Below, one piece after another: positions 17,545 through 26,706 of a stretch of 64,000 bases of DNA. The stretch is taken from contig NZ_LMKM01000007.1 in NCBI RefSeq assembly GCF_001421515.1, positions 1-64,000 of the forward strand, written 5' to 3'. Each line of letters opens with the position of its first letter. The stretch's first letter is position 1. Origin of the DNA: Pedobacter sp. Leaf216 (GTDB lineage Bacteria > Bacteroidota > Bacteroidia > Sphingobacteriales > Sphingobacteriaceae). The position numbers and the translations under genes were made by a program. The notes beneath the pieces are model-generated. The model worked only from the letters and a program-made list of their open reading frames with translations. It made no database searches and had not been told where the DNA came from.

Positions 17545-19014
17545 CTACCTGGTATAATTAGGGGCTTCTTTCGTAATTGTGATATCGTGTGGATGGCTTT
17601 CGCGCATACCTGCCGCAGTAATCTGTACAAATTGCGCTTCTTGTAAGGCTTCTATATTGGCTGCTCCGCAATAGCCCATACTCGCACGTAAACCACCGAT
17701 GTATTGGTACATTACTTCTGCCAATGTACCTTTAAATGGCACTCGACCAACAATTCCTTCTGGCACTAATTTTTTAATGTCATCTTCCACATCTTGGAAA
17801 TAACGGTCTTTAGAACCTTGTTCCATGGCCTCAATTGAACCCATGCCACGGTAAGATTTAAATTTACGTCCTTCATAGATAATGGTTTCGCCTGGCGATT
17901 CTTCTACTCCTGCAAATAGCGAACCTGCCATTACAGTGCTTGCTCCAGAAGCAATTGCCTTCGCAATATCACCTGTATGTTTAATACCACCATCGGCAAT
18001 AACGGGTACACCTGTGCCTTTTAAAGCCTTAGCGCATTCGTAAACAGCATATAATTGTGGTACACCAACACCGGCAATAATTCTGGTGGTACAAATAGAA
18101 CCCGGACCAATACCTACTTTAACCGCATCAGCACCGGCATCTGCTAAAAATCTGGCTGCCGCACCAGTAGCAATATTACCTACAATTACCTGTAGATCAG
18201 GATATTTAGCTTTAACCTCTTTTAATTTATCTACAACACCTTTAGTATGGCCATGAGCGGTATCAATTGTAATTACATCAACACCTGCATGTACCAAAGC
18301 ATCAACACGTTGTAAAGTATCGGCAGTAACACCAACGGCAGCACCTACACGTAAACGGCCACGCTCATCTTTACAGGCAACCGGGTAATTTTTAACTTTT
18401 GATATGTCTTTAAAAGTAATTAAGCCACTTAAGTAGCCATTTTTACTTACTACAGGCAGTTTCTCTATTTTGTGGTTTTGAAGAATCTCTTCGGCCTGTA
18501 CCAACGTGGTACCTTCTGGTGCAATAATTAAATTTTCTTTGGTCATCACCTCAGAAATTGGTCTTTTCATGTCTTTTTGGAAACGCAAATCCCTGTTGGT
18601 AATAATTCCAACCAATTTATTATCGCTGCTTACCACCGGAATACCACCAATTTTATGCTCTTTCATAATTTTGAAAGCATCGGCCACAACTGCTGTTTCA
18701 AGCAAAGTAACCGGATCTTGAATCATGCCACTTTCAGAACGTTTAACCTTACGAACTTCTGCAGCTTGTCTTTCGATAGTCATGTTTTTATGCAACATGC
18801 CAATACCACCATTTTGCGCAATGGCAATGGCGAGTTCGGCTTCTGTTACTGTATCCATTGCGGCAGAAATCAATGGAACATTAAGTTTGATTTTTTTTGT
18901 TAAAAAAGTGGATGTATTTACTTCACGGGGCAGAATTTCAGAATATGCGGGTACTAATAGTACGTCGTCATACGTTAAACCTGTAGCAATAAACTTTGTG
19001 GAATCGAGTTGCAT
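17545..19014 (-). CDS. guaB: IMP dehydrogenase
   Basis: Oxidises IMP to XMP with NAD+, the first committed step to GMP. The 489-residue protein has the TIM barrel interrupted by two CBS domains (about residues 100-205, starting near [11 protein letters not shown]), the catalytic Cys308 in GPGSICTTR and the flap-region motif [12 protein letters not shown] near the C-terminus. Length is standard. A TATCTTTG -7 element lies just upstream on the minus strand (19047-19054). guaA is not adjacent. Confidence 0.97.
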   Translation of the reverse strand: MQLDSTKFIATGLTYDDVLLVPAYSEILPREVNTSTFLTKKIKLNVPLISAAMDTVTEAELAIAIAQNGGIGMLHKNMTIERQAAEVRKVKRSESGMIQDPVTLLETAVVADAFKIMKEHKIGGIPVVSSDNKLVGIITNRDLRFQKDMKRPISEVMTKENLIIAPEGTTLVQAEEILQNHKIEKLPVVSKNGYLSGLITFKDISKVKNYPVACKDERGRLRVGAAVGVTADTLQRVDALVHAGVDVITIDTAHGHTKGVVDKLKEVKAKYPDLQVIVGNIATGAAARFLADAGADAVKVGIGPGSICTTRIIAGVGVPQLYAVYECAKALKGTGVPVIADGGIKHTGDIAKAIASGASTVMAGSLFAGVEESPGETIIYEGRKFKSYRGMGSIEAMEQGSKDRYFQDVEDDIKKLVPEGIVGRVPFKGTLAEVMYQYIGGLRASMGYCGAANIEALQEAQFVQITAAGMRESHPHDITITKEAPNYTR

Positions 19015-19046
19015 AGCAAATAAATTAGGATTTATTATTTGCCAGG

Positions 19047-19054
19047 CAAAGATA
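19047..19054 (-). promoter_or_regulatory. -7 element of the guaB promoter
   Basis: TATCTTTG on the minus strand fits the TAnnTTTG consensus. No TTG is found at the usual distance upstream. The start codon is about 32 nt downstream. Confidence 0.5.
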
Positions 19055-19110
19055 CGAAAATTGAGGGAATATAAAATTATAAAATCAAAAATGCTTAAAT
19101 ATTGAGCTTG

Positions 19111-19126
19111 GCTGACAAATGTCAGC
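19111..19126. promoter_or_regulatory. Perfect GCTGACA-AA-TGTCAGC dyad, candidate operator
   Basis: A 7-bp perfect inverted repeat with a 2-nt centre lies between the divergent guaB and hydroxylase genes, about 110 nt from each start. Its compact size and position suggest a dimeric repressor site. No terminator-like T-run follows. The cognate regulator is unknown. Confidence 0.5.
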
Positions 19127-19238
19127 TTGCTAAAAATTACTGTTGAAAAAAAAATACTGCAACATTATTATCAGCAAAAGCATAAATATTTGATTAAAGT
19201 TTAAGTTTTATATAAATTCATCAAACCAAATATATGAT

Positions 19239-20240
19239 ATGTTAGATTTTTTTGAAAGTGTAAAAGAATGGCTCACAGGTTTTTTCGGTCTATCAGGCCT
19301 ATTTAACCTGCTTAAAACAAACGATTACAGTCAGTTTATGACCTGGAATGGAATTGGTGCCCTCATTGGCCCTTTAGTCCCTTTTTTGTTGGTTTTCGAA
19401 ATCATCAGGATGACATTTTACCGCCGTTTTAAGGTGGTTGATTACCGGATTTCGTTCTTTTCACTGGTAATCAATTCTTTCATTGGTCGCATAATTTCCA
19501 TCGGTATGGTTTCACTCTGTATCGGGCTTTTTGGAAAATATGCCATATTTAAAACTGAGATTACCTGGTACTGGCTTATTTATGGTTACGTAATATGGGA
19601 ATTCGGGCATTTTATATATCATTTTTTAGCACATAAGGTCAGGTTATTCTGGTGTCTTCATTCCACTCATCATGCGCCCGAAACGATGAATTTATCTGTT
19701 AATTTTGCCCACTTTTTTCTGGAAGCTCCCTATGCCGATCTCATCCGTACCACCACCTGCATTCTTTTAGGGGTGAGTCCTGCACTGCTCTTTTTAATTA
19801 TGTTTATTGATGGTTTCTGGGGCTCATTTATTCATATCGGCGAGAATATTTCTAAAGATGGCCGTTTTGGTTTTTTGAACAAAATTATCCTCACTCCCTC
19901 CCACCACCGTGTGCACCATGCAAAAAATGCCTTGTATATGGATACCAACTTCTGCAATCTGCTACCGATTTGGGATAGAATTTTTAAAACCTACCAGGAA
20001 GAGGATAAAACCATTAAAATTGAATATGGCATTACCCGTGAAATGAAAAAGAATAGTTTTTTAGATGCTTATTTTGGTGAAATTATTCTTTTAGCCAAGG
20101 ATGTATGGCACGCTCCGGGATTGAAAAACAAATTTCTTTACATTTTTATGCCTCCTGGATGGAGCCACAACCAAGACCATAAGACAGCAAAACTGGTGAG
20201 AATGGAATATTTAGAAAAACGCAGACAGGAAGTTTCTTAA
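19239..20240 (+). CDS. Sterol desaturase/fatty acid hydroxylase family di-iron membrane enzyme
   Basis: A 333-residue integral membrane protein with the histidine boxes of the family: HFIYHFLAH, HSTHHAPE and SHHRVHH, which bind a di-iron centre. Four or so TM helices precede and separate the boxes. Relatives hydroxylate or desaturate lipids such as fatty acyl chains, carotenoids or ether lipids; the substrate here is unknown. A conspicuous GCTGACA dyad lies 110 nt upstream. The gene is separate from ppnP downstream (136 nt). Confidence 0.92.
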   Translation: MLDFFESVKEWLTGFFGLSGLFNLLKTNDYSQFMTWNGIGALIGPLVPFLLVFEIIRMTFYRRFKVVDYRISFFSLVINSFIGRIISIGMVSLCIGLFGKYAIFKTEITWYWLIYGYVIWEFGHFIYHFLAHKVRLFWCLHSTHHAPETMNLSVNFAHFFLEAPYADLIRTTTCILLGVSPALLFLIMFIDGFWGSFIHIGENISKDGRFGFLNKIILTPSHHRVHHAKNALYMDTNFCNLLPIWDRIFKTYQEEDKTIKIEYGITREMKKNSFLDAYFGEIILLAKDVWHAPGLKNKFLYIFMPPGWSHNQDHKTAKLVRMEYLEKRRQEVS

Positions 20241-20376
20241 CTGACAACAGTTTTTATGGATAATCGGTAGAATGTTTATATAATTGCACTTACTCAAAAA
20301 ATCCTGATAAGTTGGCACATTAATGATCATGCAGACGAAAAAGGGGCAATTTTAACCAAACTACATTAAATTAGAT

Positions 20377-20658
20377 ATGATAACCGAGAACCAATACTTT
20401 GACGGAAATGTAAAATCGTTAGGATATGAAACCACAGAGGGTAAATCGACCATTGGAATTATAAACCCTGGAGAATATACTTTTGGCACCGCACAAAAAG
20501 AAATTATGCATGTTATTGAAGGTGAACTATTTGCACAGCTTCCAGGTGAAACAGAATGGAAAAGTATTAAAGCGGGTAGCAGCTTTGAAGTAGCTGCAGA
20601 TTCATCATTTAAGGTTAAAGCAAGCGTTCAAACTGCATACCTTTGCCAATACCGGTAA
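20377..20658 (+). CDS. ppnP: Pyrimidine/purine nucleoside phosphorylase (PpnP/DUF1255)
   Basis: A 93-residue single-cupin protein. The segment EGKSTIGIINPGEYTFGT followed by MHVIEGELFAQLPGE matches PpnP, which phosphorolyses several nucleosides to base and ribose 1-phosphate. Length equals that of E. coli PpnP. It is a stand-alone gene, followed by an inverted repeat at 20688-20739. Confidence 0.92.
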   Translation: MITENQYFDGNVKSLGYETTEGKSTIGIINPGEYTFGTAQKEIMHVIEGELFAQLPGETEWKSIKAGSSFEVAADSSFKVKASVQTAYLCQYR

Positions 20659-20687
20659 AAAGCCGTAAATTATTATAAGATATCATT

Positions 20688-20739
20688 CTGAGCCTGTCGG
20701 AAAACACATTTAACATGTTCAGCATTTCGACAGACTCAG
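20688..20739. repeat. Inverted repeat CTGAGCCTGTCGG...CGACAGACTCAG
   Basis: The two arms (20688-20700 and 20728-20739) pair with one bulge and flank a 27-nt loop holding ACATTTAACATGT, itself nearly palindromic. The element lies in the convergent gap between ppnP and the M16 operon. It may act as a bidirectional terminator or be a REP-like repeat. Confidence 0.55.
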
Positions 20740-20788
20740 TTTTAATATTTAGTGAAATAATTAAGACTCTTTAAATTAAGTAACTTAT

Positions 20789-22060
20789 CTATTTCTTCCC
20801 AATTACTACTTCGGTAAATTGATCTGTAATGAGATATTTGTTTGCAAGGGCAAGCAATTCTTCAGCAGTTACAGTTTTTACTTTTTCGATATAATTGGTA
20901 TAATAATCGTAGTTAAGCCCTGAGAAGTAAATATTTTTAAATTTATCGGCATGTGAAAAAACGTTTTCCAAACTGCCCAACATCGAACCTAACATGTAAT
21001 TACGAACAAGATTTAACTCCTCTTCTCCTACCGGTTCATTTTTTAAAATATCAATTTCTTTATAAATCTCTGTTAACGCAGCCGAACAAACATCAGCCCC
21101 AACTTCTGTGGCAATAAAAAGATAACCAGCTTGTTGTAACGAAGAAATACCAGAACCGATACCATAAGTATAGCCTTTATCTTCACGGATGTTGTTCATT
21201 AAACGTGAACCAAAATAACCGCCTAAAACCGTATTCAAAATTTGCAAACCAGAAAAATCTTCATGTTTACGGTTAATGGCCAACTGCCCAATACGGATAG
21301 CCGATTGTAAGGCATCTGGTTTTTCAGTGTAAACAAACTGCTTTTCTGTGGTAGTGAAACTAAAACTGTTTTTTACAGCATTACTCTTTTCCCAATCCTT
21401 TCCAAAAGTATCGTTTAAAAGATTGAAGCTGCCATCATCAAATTTTCCAGAAATAACGATAGTACAATTGTTTGGCGCATAAGCTGCTTTAAAATAATCA
21501 ACCAGATCATCTCGCTTTAAAGCATCGTAATGGTCTGCATTGATGTTAACACCGTAAGCAGTATCGCCAAATAAAGCATTGGCAAATTCTTTTCTCGAAA
21601 GAACATCATTTTTCTTGAGGTTTACCTGCAGCTTTTGTTTTTGGTTTTGAATATAAATATCCAGTTCCTGCTGAGGAAACTGACTTTCAGATAGAACATC
21701 TTTTACAAGCGGTAGCACCGAATGGAGGTGTTTATTTAGGGTGTATAGTGTTACCGTAGATTGATCCTGAACATATTCCGTTTGAAAAAATGCGCCATAA
21801 AAATCAATCTGCTCGGCTATTTGTTTTGCCGATAGTTTATTGGTTCCATTATTGATAAGCGAACTTACAGCAATGGCCTGTAATGGTTTTTCGAGTTTCC
21901 AGTTTACGTTTTCAAATATAAATTCGATTCGCACCAAATCCTGTTCACCAGAATATATTGTAAAAACAGGTACACCATTGTCTAATTCCTTTTTCGATGG
22001 CTGGATAAAATTTATTGTCGATACCTGCTTAAAATCAGGCGCTTGTTGTCTGTTAAGCAT
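20789..22060 (-). CDS. M16 family peptidase-like subunit lacking the zinc motif
   Basis: A 423-residue M16 fold protein. The HxxEH zinc motif expected near residue 50-70 is absent, but the family's C-terminal Arg/Tyr motif is present (GSRLMNNIREDKGYTYGIGS). This is the pattern of the non-catalytic partner in two-subunit M16B peptidases such as mitochondrial processing peptidase. It overlaps the upstream zinc-bearing M16 gene by 8 nt, so the two are translationally coupled and probably heterodimerise. No signal peptide is seen, so it is probably cytoplasmic. Confidence 0.92.
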   Translation of the reverse strand: MLNRQQAPDFKQVSTINFIQPSKKELDNGVPVFTIYSGEQDLVRIEFIFENVNWKLEKPLQAIAVSSLINNGTNKLSAKQIAEQIDFYGAFFQTEYVQDQSTVTLYTLNKHLHSVLPLVKDVLSESQFPQQELDIYIQNQKQKLQVNLKKNDVLSRKEFANALFGDTAYGVNINADHYDALKRDDLVDYFKAAYAPNNCTIVISGKFDDGSFNLLNDTFGKDWEKSNAVKNSFSFTTTEKQFVYTEKPDALQSAIRIGQLAINRKHEDFSGLQILNTVLGGYFGSRLMNNIREDKGYTYGIGSGISSLQQAGYLFIATEVGADVCSAALTEIYKEIDILKNEPVGEEELNLVRNYMLGSMLGSLENVFSHADKFKNIYFSGLNYDYYTNYIEKVKTVTAEELLALANKYLITDQFTEVVIGKK

Positions 22061-23297
22061 TTTCTTCGGTTAAATAATATAAGGTAGATGATGAATTAGG
22101 ACTGAAGGTTTCGTTAGAAATTCTTTTGATATCCTCTGCATTCACATTTAAAAATTCCGCAGTTTCATTATTTAATAAAGCCGCATCGCCCAATAGTTCA
22201 TAGTAAGCCAGGTTCATTGCTTTATCTAACAAGCTCATTTCAGAAAATACAAGCACTGATTCTACTTTATTTTTTACTTTGGTTAATTCGATATCGGTTA
22301 CAAGTTCTGTTTTTAACTTATTTAACTCTGTCCAGATAGCTTTTTCGGCAGTTTCAACAGATACGCCTTCTATAAGTTTTCCTTCTACAATGAATAATCC
22401 GGGATCTAAACTACTTGATATATATGCATTTATATCACTAAATAGCTGTTGTTCTTTTAACAAACTGTTATACAAACGTGATGATTGTCCACGTGATAAA
22501 ATATCAGACAATAAATCAAAAGCATAATAATCCTGGTTTAACCTTCCCGGCATTTTAAAAGCCATATAAATGGCGTTTAAAGGTACGTTGGCTTTTACCG
22601 TTTCATGTCTGGCCTCCGTTTGCGGTTCTTCCTGTATCAAGTCACGGTTGTATTTATCTCCGGCAGGAATCGGTTCGAACCACTTTTCGGCCAGCTTTTT
22701 CACATCCTCGGTTTTCACATTCCCACCAACAACCAAAATTGCATTTTGTGGGGTATAATGCTTTTTAAAAAATGATTTTACATCATCCATCGTTGCATTT
22801 TCTATATGAGAAAGTTCTTTGCCAATTGTTGCCCAACGATAAGAATGCTTTTTATAAGCTAGTGGACGTAATTTTAACCAAACATCGCCATAAGGCTGGT
22901 TTAAATAACGTTGCTTAAATTCCTCACTTACCACATTCCGCTGTGTATCTAAACTTTTTTCAGAAAAGGCCAAGCTCAGCATACGATCGCTCTCTAACCA
23001 AAATGCCGTTTCGATATTTTCTGCAGGCAAAGTGATGTAATAATTGGTGATATCATTACTGGTAAAAGCATTGTTTTCGCCCCCTACACGTTGCAACGGT
23101 TCATCATAGTTAGGAATGTTTACCGATCCGCCGAACATTAAATGCTCAAACAAATGTGCAAAACCCGTTTTTTCAGGATCCTCGTCGCGGGCACCCACAT
23201 CATATAAAATATTTAAAACTGCCATTGGAGTTGTTGCATCTTCATGCACCAAAACTTTTAAGCCATTGGCCAGCGTAAAACGATTAAAATCTACCAT
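22053..23297 (-). CDS. M16 family zinc peptidase, catalytic subunit
   Basis: A 414-residue inverzincin. The zinc motif is His48-Leu-Phe-Glu51-His52 in GFAHLFEHLMF, and the third ligand is probably Glu125 or Glu126 in VVSEEFKQR. Relatives degrade short or unfolded peptides. There is no signal peptide. It is first in a two-gene operon with the inactive M16 partner (8-nt overlap) and divergent from mqnC. Confidence 0.94.
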   Translation of the reverse strand: MVDFNRFTLANGLKVLVHEDATTPMAVLNILYDVGARDEDPEKTGFAHLFEHLMFGGSVNIPNYDEPLQRVGGENNAFTSNDITNYYITLPAENIETAFWLESDRMLSLAFSEKSLDTQRNVVSEEFKQRYLNQPYGDVWLKLRPLAYKKHSYRWATIGKELSHIENATMDDVKSFFKKHYTPQNAILVVGGNVKTEDVKKLAEKWFEPIPAGDKYNRDLIQEEPQTEARHETVKANVPLNAIYMAFKMPGRLNQDYYAFDLLSDILSRGQSSRLYNSLLKEQQLFSDINAYISSSLDPGLFIVEGKLIEGVSVETAEKAIWTELNKLKTELVTDIELTKVKNKVESVLVFSEMSLLDKAMNLAYYELLGDAALLNNETAEFLNVNAEDIKRISNETFSPNSSSTLYYLTEENA

Positions 23298-23441
23298 ATC
23301 AATTTTTAGAACCGTAAAGATATTATTTTAAGGGAAACTGGAAGATGGAAAATGTAAGAGGAAGGACACAAAATCAAAACATAAGAATATATTACTTATA
23401 AAGTGGTAATTCTTTTACTAAAGCCTGACGACTTACACCTT

Positions 23442-23468
23442 TTGACTAACGACTTTTATTTATCTTTG
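23442..23468 (+). promoter_or_regulatory. Promoter of mqnC, very close to the start codon
   Basis: TTG (23442-23444) and TATCTTTG (23461-23468) are 16 nt apart. The ATG is at 23473, only 4 nt after the -7 element, so the mRNA should be leaderless or nearly so. Confidence 0.65.
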
Positions 23469-23472
23469 TACT

Positions 23473-24597
23473 ATGAATACAGCCGATTTACTGCAACGGG
23501 CATTACATTTTGATTTTTTGAGCCTCGAAGAAGGTGTACATTTATATCATCACGCCGATACGGCATCATTGATGTTTGTAGCCAATGAGTTAAGAAAAAT
23601 CCAGGTGCCAAGTGGCAAAGTAACCTGGCAGATAGACCGGAATGTAAACACCACAAACGTTTGTATTGCCAACTGTAAATTCTGTAATTTCTTCCGCAGA
23701 CCAGGTCATGATGAAAGTTATATTACTGATATTGAAACCTATAAAGTAAAAATTGAAGAAACTTTTCGCTTAGGTGGGGATCAATTGTTGTTGCAGGGCG
23801 GCCACCATCCGGATTTGGGATTATCTTTTTATGCTGATCTTTTTAAAAAACTCAAAGAATTATATCCTGATTTAAAACTTCATGCCTTAGGTCCACCGGA
23901 AATTGCACACGTTGCAAAATTGGAAGGGATGACGCATACTGAAGTGTTAAAAGCTTTAAAAGAAGCAGGAATGGATTCTTTGCCAGGAGCTGGAGCAGAA
24001 ATTTTGAACGATCGGGTTAGGCGTTTAATTTCAAAAGGAAAATGTGGCGGGCAAGAATGGCTTGACGTAATGCGTGCCTGTCACCAATTGGATATTACTA
24101 CTTCAGCTACCATGATGTTTGGCCATGTAGAAACCATTGAAGAACGTTTTGAACATTTGGTATGGATCCGCCAGGTACAAAGCGAAAAGCCTGCTGATGC
24201 AAATGGATTTCTTGCCTTTATACCTTGGCCTTTTCAGGATGATGGAACTTTACTAAAAAGATTACGTGGAATAAGCAACAATGTAACTGCTGATGAATAT
24301 ATCCGCATGATTGCTTTGAGCCGTATTATGTTACCGAATATCAAAAATATCCAAGCCAGCTGGCTAACCGTTGGTAAAGCAACTGCACAATTATGTTTAC
24401 ATGCCGGAGCAAATGATTTCGGATCGATTATGATAGAAGAAAATGTAGTATCAGCTGCAGGTGCACCACACCGTTTTACAGCTAATGGCATACAACAATC
24501 TATCAAAGCGGCAGGTTTTGAACCACAATTGCGTGGCCAGAAATATAATTATAGGGATTTACCTGAGCATTTGGAAGAACAGGTGATTACGTACTAA
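23473..24597 (+). CDS. mqnC: Cyclic dehypoxanthinyl futalosine synthase (radical SAM)
   Basis: Menaquinone biosynthesis enzyme of the futalosine pathway that cyclises dehypoxanthinyl futalosine. The 374-residue protein has the radical-SAM cluster motif Cys64-x3-Cys68-x2-Cys71 (CIANCKFC), then LLQGGHHPDLGL and DSLPGAGAEIL. These fit MqnC better than the aminofutalosine synthase MqnE. Other mqn genes are not in the window. A strong promoter ends 4 nt before the ATG, and a clear terminator follows. Confidence 0.92.
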   Translation: MNTADLLQRALHFDFLSLEEGVHLYHHADTASLMFVANELRKIQVPSGKVTWQIDRNVNTTNVCIANCKFCNFFRRPGHDESYITDIETYKVKIEETFRLGGDQLLLQGGHHPDLGLSFYADLFKKLKELYPDLKLHALGPPEIAHVAKLEGMTHTEVLKALKEAGMDSLPGAGAEILNDRVRRLISKGKCGGQEWLDVMRACHQLDITTSATMMFGHVETIEERFEHLVWIRQVQSEKPADANGFLAFIPWPFQDDGTLLKRLRGISNNVTADEYIRMIALSRIMLPNIKNIQASWLTVGKATAQLCLHAGANDFGSIMIEENVVSAAGAPHRFTANGIQQSIKAAGFEPQLRGQKYNYRDLPEHLEEQVITY

Positions 24598-24612
24598 AAA
24601 TAAATCTTTAAG

Positions 24613-24647
24613 AAGGCCTCATAAGTATATTATTTATGGGGCCTTTT
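24613..24647 (+). terminator. Terminator of mqnC
   Basis: AAGGCCTCATAA pairs with TTATGGGGCCTT (one G:T pair) around a short AT loop and is followed by TTTT. It begins 16 nt after the stop codon. Confidence 0.85.
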
Positions 24648-24732
24648 CATTTAGCATGATTTTAATTCTATCGATACGTTCATTTTAATTATAATTTATC
24701 AATAGAAATAACCCATCTATAGCAACGAAATA

Positions 24733-24784
24733 TGTGACAATATTAGCTGTGACAAATAAAATTGTCACACAAAAATTTGTCACA
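24733..24784. promoter_or_regulatory. Symmetric array of four TGTGACAA octamers
   Basis: The octamer TGTGACAA occurs at 24733 and 24748. Its reverse complement TTGTCACA occurs at 24762 and 24777. Spacers are 7, 6 and 7 nt, and the whole 52-bp block has exact two-fold symmetry in octamer placement (centre 24758.5). It lies in the convergent gap between mqnC and a ferritin-like gene, with no annotated promoter beside it. It could be a multi-dimer operator, a cruciform or the core of an undetected small RNA. The rest of the 340-nt gap is AT-rich and otherwise empty. Confidence 0.7.
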
Positions 24785-24937
24785 AAATTTATTTTCAACT
24801 AAATGACAAACTCTTAGAAATACCACTTGATTTTAACGATTGCTATAAACAATAAAGGGAAGTAAAACCTAAGTTCTACCTCCCTACCTTAAACTAAACA
24901 TTACCTAATTAATAATGTAAATATTTTGCGGTTATAA

Positions 24938-25834
24938 TTACAATTTCTTACCGTCTCTTAAAAATAAGTTTGCAATGGTAGCTACACTAGCCTTATCCAA
25001 TGGCTCATCAAAACTTTCTACAGCTATTGCTTTGGTTATACCAGCATTACCGCCAAGGCCTATAATATTTGCACCAGCTTGAACTGTTAAATCTTCACCA
25101 GCATATACTGCATCAACCTGAGGCACACCTGAATCATTTGCTTGACCTGAAGCACCTAAGCTAACCCATGGTTTAAATACTGGGGTTCCTCCTGAAGCAG
25201 CTGTACGCATTTGACGGATGTGTGAAGCGTGACGAGCTTCTACCGAGTGGATTTGTAAAGCAATTTGTAATACACTTGGGCTCACTAATAAATTACCTGC
25301 CTGGCCTTTGTATGCTCTAACACCAGTATCTTCAAAACCTTGTGCTACAGCTAAAAAAGTACCATAGTCAGAGTATACAGTTGAAAACGTTCCACCTGCT
25401 CTAAAATCTGTATCAGCATAAGCAATTGGAGCACGTGCAGAACTTCCTAAAGCACCTACTAATAAATCAACGTGTGCCTTCTCATGATCGCGGATAGTTG
25501 TAATCGCTGCCTGACTTGCTGCATTTGGAAAAGCAAATGTAACATCTGTTACGGCAGATCCAGGAGTTTTACCTACAATACAGTGATTATAAAAATGGTA
25601 TTCTAAATACTCTAAAGATAATGCAAAGTTTAATACATCAACAACTGCTGCTGGTAAAGTTGTTTGTCCGTAAGCTTTTTGGAACATTGATCCTAAAGCT
25701 AATGGCACAGCTGCCAGGGAGATTTTTTTACCTACGTTGAAAAAGCTTTTCATTGCAGCTCTTCTAGGATTTAACCTTTCATAGATTTCACCATCTACTT
25801 TTTCAATTTCTTCTAATATATTTACGATATTCAT
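24938..25834 (-). CDS. Exported ferritin-like domain protein
   Basis: A 298-residue protein with a long helical ferritin-like region. Carboxylate/His pairs typical of the four-helix bundle are visible as LEYLEYHFYNH, RDHEKAHVDLL, FEDTGVRAY and SVEARHASHIRQM. After 22 leading residues there is a twin-arginine-like signal (NPRRAAMKSFF, then a hydrophobic stretch to AYGQ). Function is unknown; relatives are called ferritin-like or desiccation-associated. It is 19 nt downstream of a paralogous gene, forming a clear pair. Confidence 0.85.
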   Translation of the reverse strand: MNIVNILEEIEKVDGEIYERLNPRRAAMKSFFNVGKKISLAAVPLALGSMFQKAYGQTTLPAAVVDVLNFALSLEYLEYHFYNHCIVGKTPGSAVTDVTFAFPNAASQAAITTIRDHEKAHVDLLVGALGSSARAPIAYADTDFRAGGTFSTVYSDYGTFLAVAQGFEDTGVRAYKGQAGNLLVSPSVLQIALQIHSVEARHASHIRQMRTAASGGTPVFKPWVSLGASGQANDSGVPQVDAVYAGEDLTVQAGANIIGLGGNAGITKAIAVESFDEPLDKASVATIANLFLRDGKKL

Positions 25835-25853
25835 GATTTTCTGATTTTAAAAA

Positions 25854-26588
25854 TTAAAGATTGATTACATTAATTTTGGTTTTAACATATTTTCCAGCAA
25901 TGGCCAACACTTTATCTGGTGTTAAAGCAGCATCCAAGCCTTTGGCATTGTCAGCACCTAGTGCAGTAAGACTATTTAAATCAGCAAACGTTCCATTCGA
26001 AATCAAATCACGTACATACGCCGCGTGACGGGCTTCTACTGAAACAATTTTACCTGCTAATAATAAATAAGTTGCACTTTTAAGTCTCGGACCAGCACCA
26101 TTGTAAGCTGAAACCCCTAAATCTTCGAAAGCCATAGCAGTACCTAATACACTGGTTGCACTAGTAAAATCAATTGAAGAAAAATCAACTTCCAAACTAC
26201 CAATTGCAGCAGTGCTTAAAGCTGCTTTAAAAAACTCTCTGTGCGCAATCTCGTGAAACTGGATATCTTGGAAATATGCTTTCTGAGCAGCTGTAAAACT
26301 TGCTGGAGGTGCTGAAGCAACTTTAACATAAAATGCAGCTTCTAATTGCTCTAAAGCATAAGCATAATTTAATACACCGAAATCATCTTTAAAATCTAAT
26401 GTTGCGCCGCCATTCATTGTTGGGTTTTCGTAACCGCGATCTTTTTTACAACCGGCCGCTACTAATGCAATACCTGCTGCACCAGCACCTGCATACTGAA
26501 GAAAAGATCTTCTGCCTACAGTTTTGTCAAATAAACTTTCTTCCCGAAGTTCACTTTTTGTTTCTAGTTCATTGTTTTTCATAGTCAT
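25854..26588 (-). CDS. Tat-exported ferritin-like lipoprotein
   Basis: A 244-residue paralogue of the next gene. The N-terminus has a twin-arginine signal (GRRSFLQYAGAGAAG) leading to ALVAAGCKKD, a lipobox with Cys47. The helical region repeats the same residue pairs: LEQLEAAFYVK, FHEIAHREFFK, FEDLGVSAY and SVEARHAAYVRD. Such carboxylate and histidine pairs could hold a di-metal site. An alternative start at the second Met (26582) changes little. It is divergent from the LytTR regulator, whose promoter region it shares. Confidence 0.87.
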   Translation of the reverse strand: MTMKNNELETKSELREESLFDKTVGRRSFLQYAGAGAAGIALVAAGCKKDRGYENPTMNGGATLDFKDDFGVLNYAYALEQLEAAFYVKVASAPPASFTAAQKAYFQDIQFHEIAHREFFKAALSTAAIGSLEVDFSSIDFTSATSVLGTAMAFEDLGVSAYNGAGPRLKSATYLLLAGKIVSVEARHAAYVRDLISNGTFADLNSLTALGADNAKGLDAALTPDKVLAIAGKYVKTKINVINL

Positions 26589-26627
26589 CTATGTTTAGTG
26601 GTTTTGAATTCGTTTGGTGATACATAC

Positions 26628-26647
26628 GTGACAATTTGCACGCTGGT
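26628..26647. promoter_or_regulatory. CGTGACAATTTGCACG dyad in the ferritin/LytTR divergent promoter
   Basis: CGTG and CACG flank ACAATTTG, making a short imperfect palindrome between the ferritin-like operon and lytTR-type regulator gene. GTGACAA matches seven of eight bases of the octamer arrayed at 24733-24784. This is suggestive only. Confidence 0.3.
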
Positions 26648-26706
26648 TTTTTTGATTTGCATTTTTTTTTATAAGCGCATTTTAATACATTCACCAACCT
26701 ATAGCC

